Assembly (NCBI GenBank): GCA_009773975.1
Contig: VSMX01000112.1
Coordinates: forward strand, 1-7,331
DNA: 7,331 nt
Reading direction: 5' to 3'
DNA from: Desulfovibrio sp.
GTDB taxonomy: Bacteria; Desulfobacterota; Desulfovibrionia; Desulfovibrionales; Desulfovibrionaceae
Shown here: piece after piece, positions 5,441 through 7,331 of the stretch
How positions within the stretch are numbered: the first letter of the stretch is position 1
Layout of the letters: each line of letters opens with the position of its first letter
Program-made: the position numbers and the translations under genes
Notes under the pieces: model-generated
What the model saw: only the letters and a program-made list of their open reading frames with translations
Database searches by the model: none
Told to the model about the DNA's origin: nothing

Positions 5441-6862
5441 ATGACAAGGGAACTAGATCTTGATTTGCCTTACAAGGTTGCCGCCATTGATTTGGCGGAA
5501 TTTGGCCGCAAGGAAATGCAGTTGTCCGAAAAGGAAATGCCCGGTCTTATGGAATGCATACGCAAATATGGTTCTGAAAAGCCCCTTGCCGGCAAAAAAA
5601 TTACTGGTTCGCTGCACATGACCATCCAGACAGCAATGCTGATCAAGACATTGCACGCTCTTGGCGCTGACATCCGCTGGGCCTCCTGCAATATTTTCTC
5701 CACCCAGGATCATGCGGCAGCCGCCATAGCCGATATGGGTCTTGCAGCGGTTTTTGCCTGGAAAGGTGAAAGCCTGGAAGATTATTGGTGGTGCACCGAA
5801 ATGGCCCTGACCTGGCCGGATGGCTCTGGGCCGGACATGATCGTTGATGATGGCGGCGATGCCACATTGATGATTCATATGGGTGTGGATGCAGAAAATG
5901 ATCAATCCATTCTGGAGCAAAAAACAGACAATCATGAACTGCAGTGCATACTTGATCGCCTGGCCCTGCGATTCAAAAAAGAACCCCGACACTGGCAAAA
6001 AGTTGCCTCGGCCATGCGTGGCGTAAGCGAAGAAACCACTACGGGCGTGCACAGGCTTTACCAGCTCGAAAAAGAAGGCAAGCTCCTGTTCCCTGCCATC
6101 AACGTCAATGATTCGGTTACAAAATCAAAATTCGACAATCTCTATGGCTGCAGGGAATCCCTGGCAGATGGCATTAAACGCGCAACCGATGTAATGGTGG
6201 CTGGCAAGGCGGTTGTAATCTGCGGCTATGGTGATGTGGGCAAGGGATGCGCGCAGTCCATGCGCGGCCTTGGAGCAAGAGTCCTCATAACAGAAATTGA
6301 TCCAATCTGCGCGCTGCAAGCAGCAATGGAAGGCTATGAAGTTGTAACCATGGAAGACGCGGCCCCCATTGGCGATATCTTTGTTACAGCAACCGGCAAT
6401 TACCACGTTATTACCGGCAAGCACCTTGAGCAGATGAAAGACGAGGCCATTGTCTGCAATATCGGGCATTTTGATAATGAAATTGACATGGCGTATCTGG
6501 AAAGAACACCAGGGGTAAGCAAAATCAATATCAAGCCCCAGGTAGATAAATGGAATCTGAAATCCGGCAAAAGCATAATCGTGCTCGCCGAAGGGCGCCT
6601 GGTCAATCTGGGCTGCGCTACCGGTCATGCCAGCTTTGTCATGTCAAACAGCTTTACAAACCAGACCCTGGCGCAGATCAAGTTGGCGAAGGAAAGCCTG
6701 GAAAACAGGGTCTATACACTGCCCAAAAAACTTGATGAAGAAGTAGCCAGATTGCATTTGGCACGTCTGGGCGCAAAGCTCACCAAGCTTAGCCCGGAAC
6801 AGGCTGCCTATATAGGCGTGGAAGTTGATGGGCCCTACAAGGGTGAAATGTACCGCTATTGA
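5441..6862 (+). CDS. ahcY: S-adenosylhomocysteine hydrolase (adenosylhomocysteinase)
   Basis: This cytoplasmic, NAD-dependent enzyme reversibly splits S-adenosyl-L-homocysteine into adenosine and homocysteine, relieving product inhibition of methyltransferases and feeding methionine regeneration. The 473 residues are family-typical and include the insertion (about 151-190) found in many bacterial forms but absent from the human enzyme. Landmarks: LHMTIQTAMLI (58-68, catalytic His59), ASCNIFSTQDHAAAAIA (81-97), DDGGD (136-140), EETTTGVHRLY (197-207, Glu198), VNDSVTKSKFDN (222-233, Lys228 and Asp232), the NAD-binding GYGDVGKG (262-269), IGHFDNEIDM (341-350, His343) and the conserved C-terminal YRY. 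All catalytic residues expected from the family are present. The start is supported by AGGAG (5431-5435) five bases before ATG. With no promoter or terminator seen in the 59-bp gap, it is probably cotranscribed with the ArsR-methyltransferase regulator. Confidence 0.98.
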   Translation: MTRELDLDLPYKVAAIDLAEFGRKEMQLSEKEMPGLMECIRKYGSEKPLAGKKITGSLHMTIQTAMLIKTLHALGADIRWASCNIFSTQDHAAAAIADMGLAAVFAWKGESLEDYWWCTEMALTWPDGSGPDMIVDDGGDATLMIHMGVDAENDQSILEQKTDNHELQCILDRLALRFKKEPRHWQKVASAMRGVSEETTTGVHRLYQLEKEGKLLFPAINVNDSVTKSKFDNLYGCRESLADGIKRATDVMVAGKAVVICGYGDVGKGCAQSMRGLGARVLITEIDPICALQAAMEGYEVVTMEDAAPIGDIFVTATGNYHVITGKHLEQMKDEAIVCNIGHFDNEIDMAYLERTPGVSKINIKPQVDKWNLKSGKSIIVLAEGRLVNLGCATGHASFVMSNSFTNQTLAQIKLAKESLENRVYTLPKKLDEEVARLHLARLGAKLTKLSPEQAAYIGVEVDGPYKGEMYRY

Positions 6863-6894
6863 TTTGGGCGGACATTTATATGTGGTAAAATCCC

Positions 6895-6928
6895 AAGCAA
6901 GGGGTTGCTAATGCAACCCCTTGCTTTT
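6895..6928. terminator. intrinsic terminator between ahcY and the 85-residue gene
   Basis: Arms 6895-6908 and 6913-6926 form a perfect 14-bp stem with a TAAT loop, and the right arm ends in a short TTTT run (6925-6928) on the plus strand. It starts 32 bases after the ahcY stop and ends 30 bases before the stop of the convergent minus-strand gene, so it may serve both. The T run is better in the plus direction. Confidence 0.82.
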
Positions 6929-6958
6929 GAGAAAGAAAATTTGGGAGAGGCAGCTTTC

Positions 6959-7216
6959 CTACTCCTCCAGCCAATCATCATCCTCAAGGACATTATACCC
7001 GCGTACAACAAGGTATTTTATCCCGTCGGATTCTTCCAGCAGGCCCGTTGCTTCAACGGGGACATTCACCTCATCATCCAGGTCAACGCCAGCGCCTCTC
7101 GGCAAAACCCGGTATTCTTCGTTATCCTGAATAATGGCGACACTCGCCTGCCTTGGATCTACATCGCGCGGCAATACAGTTACATAGCCTTTGATCGTTA
7201 TGGGACTACTGCTCAT
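6959..7216 (-). CDS. small acidic protein of unknown function
   Basis: An 85-residue protein that I do not recognise. It has no signal peptide, membrane segment, cysteines or histidines. It is strongly acidic, with clusters DLDDEV (45-50), LEES (60-63) and a C-terminal EDDDWLEE. Alternation of hydrophobic and polar residues (ITIKGYVTVL, SVAIIQ, EYRVLPR, VPVEATGLL, IKYLVVRGYNVL) suggests an all-beta fold of about five strands, possibly OB-fold-like, ending in an acidic tail. That is a reading of the pattern, not a family match. The frame looks real: it fills the space after a convergent terminator, has an AAAGG ribosome site (7230-7226) 9 bases before ATG 7216, and ends at TAG 6961-6959. The overlapping plus-strand frame (6905-7279) starts inside the terminator stem and is rejected. 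Confidence 0.75.
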   Translation of the reverse strand: MSSSPITIKGYVTVLPRDVDPRQASVAIIQDNEEYRVLPRGAGVDLDDEVNVPVEATGLLEESDGIKYLVVRGYNVLEDDDWLEE

Positions 7217-7247
7217 TTGAAACTGCCTTTACAAGGTAATTTCTTTG

Positions 7248-7276
7248 GCTATAGCCTCTTTTACCACAGCTTGCAA
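7248..7276 (-). promoter_or_regulatory. candidate promoter for the 85-residue gene
   Basis: On the minus strand TTGCAA (7276-7271, four of six) is followed by exactly 17 bases and TATAGC (7253-7248, four of six). The start would be near 7241, giving a leader of about 25 bases with the AAAGG site. The -10 overlaps a perfect 10-bp palindrome GGCTATAGCC (7247-7256) that could be a regulator site or chance. Upstream, 7277-7331 is AT-rich and holds no gene I can support. Confidence 0.3.
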
Positions 7277-7331
7277 TAGTTTTACGTAATTCCCACAATA
7301 ATTTTCTTTACAAATTTAAATATTTCCCCAT

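Noticed and set aside
6865..6892. Promoter-like TTGGGC-N16-TAAAAT after ahcY
   Set aside because: The -35 matches at only three bases and transcription would run straight into the terminator hairpin; probably chance.
6905..7279. 124-codon plus-strand frame after ahcY
   Set aside because: It begins inside the terminator stem, lacks a ribosome site and overlaps the better supported minus-strand 85-residue gene.
7217..7331. Short minus-strand coding frame of about 30 codons upstream of the 85-residue gene
   Set aside because: There is no ribosome site or good start codon, the region is AT-rich, and it is better read as a promoter region.

Overview
The window reads as a chromosomal housekeeping stretch from a Gram-negative, motile bacterium, most likely of the Desulfovibrio group. 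The reasons are a heptose epimerase for LPS, a chemoreceptor with the Ala/Gln/Glu-rich linker and signalling-domain wording typical of Desulfovibrio receptors, and an ArsR-methyltransferase fusion next to ahcY. The taxon is inferred from protein style and gene order; no marker gene is present. Base composition looks moderate and even, and I see no mobile element, CRISPR array, tRNA or rRNA.

Layout, left to right. (1) Positions 1-351, minus strand: the N-terminal part of a secreted or lipoprotein EF-hand calcium-binding protein, cut by the window edge. (2) 352-583: a divergent promoter region. (3) 584-1555, plus: hldD, ADP-heptose epimerase. (4) 1572-1598: a near-consensus sigma-28 promoter leading into (5) 1669-3783, plus, a 704-residue methyl-accepting chemotaxis protein. 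(6) 3795-3855: a 24-bp perfect hairpin that closes both the chemoreceptor and the convergent gene. (7) 3847-4350, minus: a DciA/DUF721 protein. (8) 4351-4460: a divergent regulatory region with a widely spaced inverted repeat. (9) 4461-5381, plus: an ArsR-type HTH fused to a SAM-dependent methyltransferase fold, followed after 59 bp by (10) 5441-6862, ahcY, S-adenosylhomocysteine hydrolase. (11) 6895-6928: terminator hairpin. (12) 6959-7216, minus: a small acidic protein of unknown function with its own upstream region.

The best-supported functional unit is the ArsR-methyltransferase/ahcY pair. AhcY removes S-adenosylhomocysteine (SAH), the product and inhibitor of SAM-dependent methylation. 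The regulator beside it carries a SAM/SAH-binding fold, so it is well placed to sense the SAM/SAH pool and control the operon, in line with the SahR regulator type. The chemoreceptor also uses SAM for adaptation methylation, but its sigma-28 promoter places it in the flagellar regulon rather than the SAM-cycle unit. I did not find a convincing wholly new system. The most testable points are the regulator's operator, the receptor's uncharacterised sensor domain and the 85-residue orphan protein.
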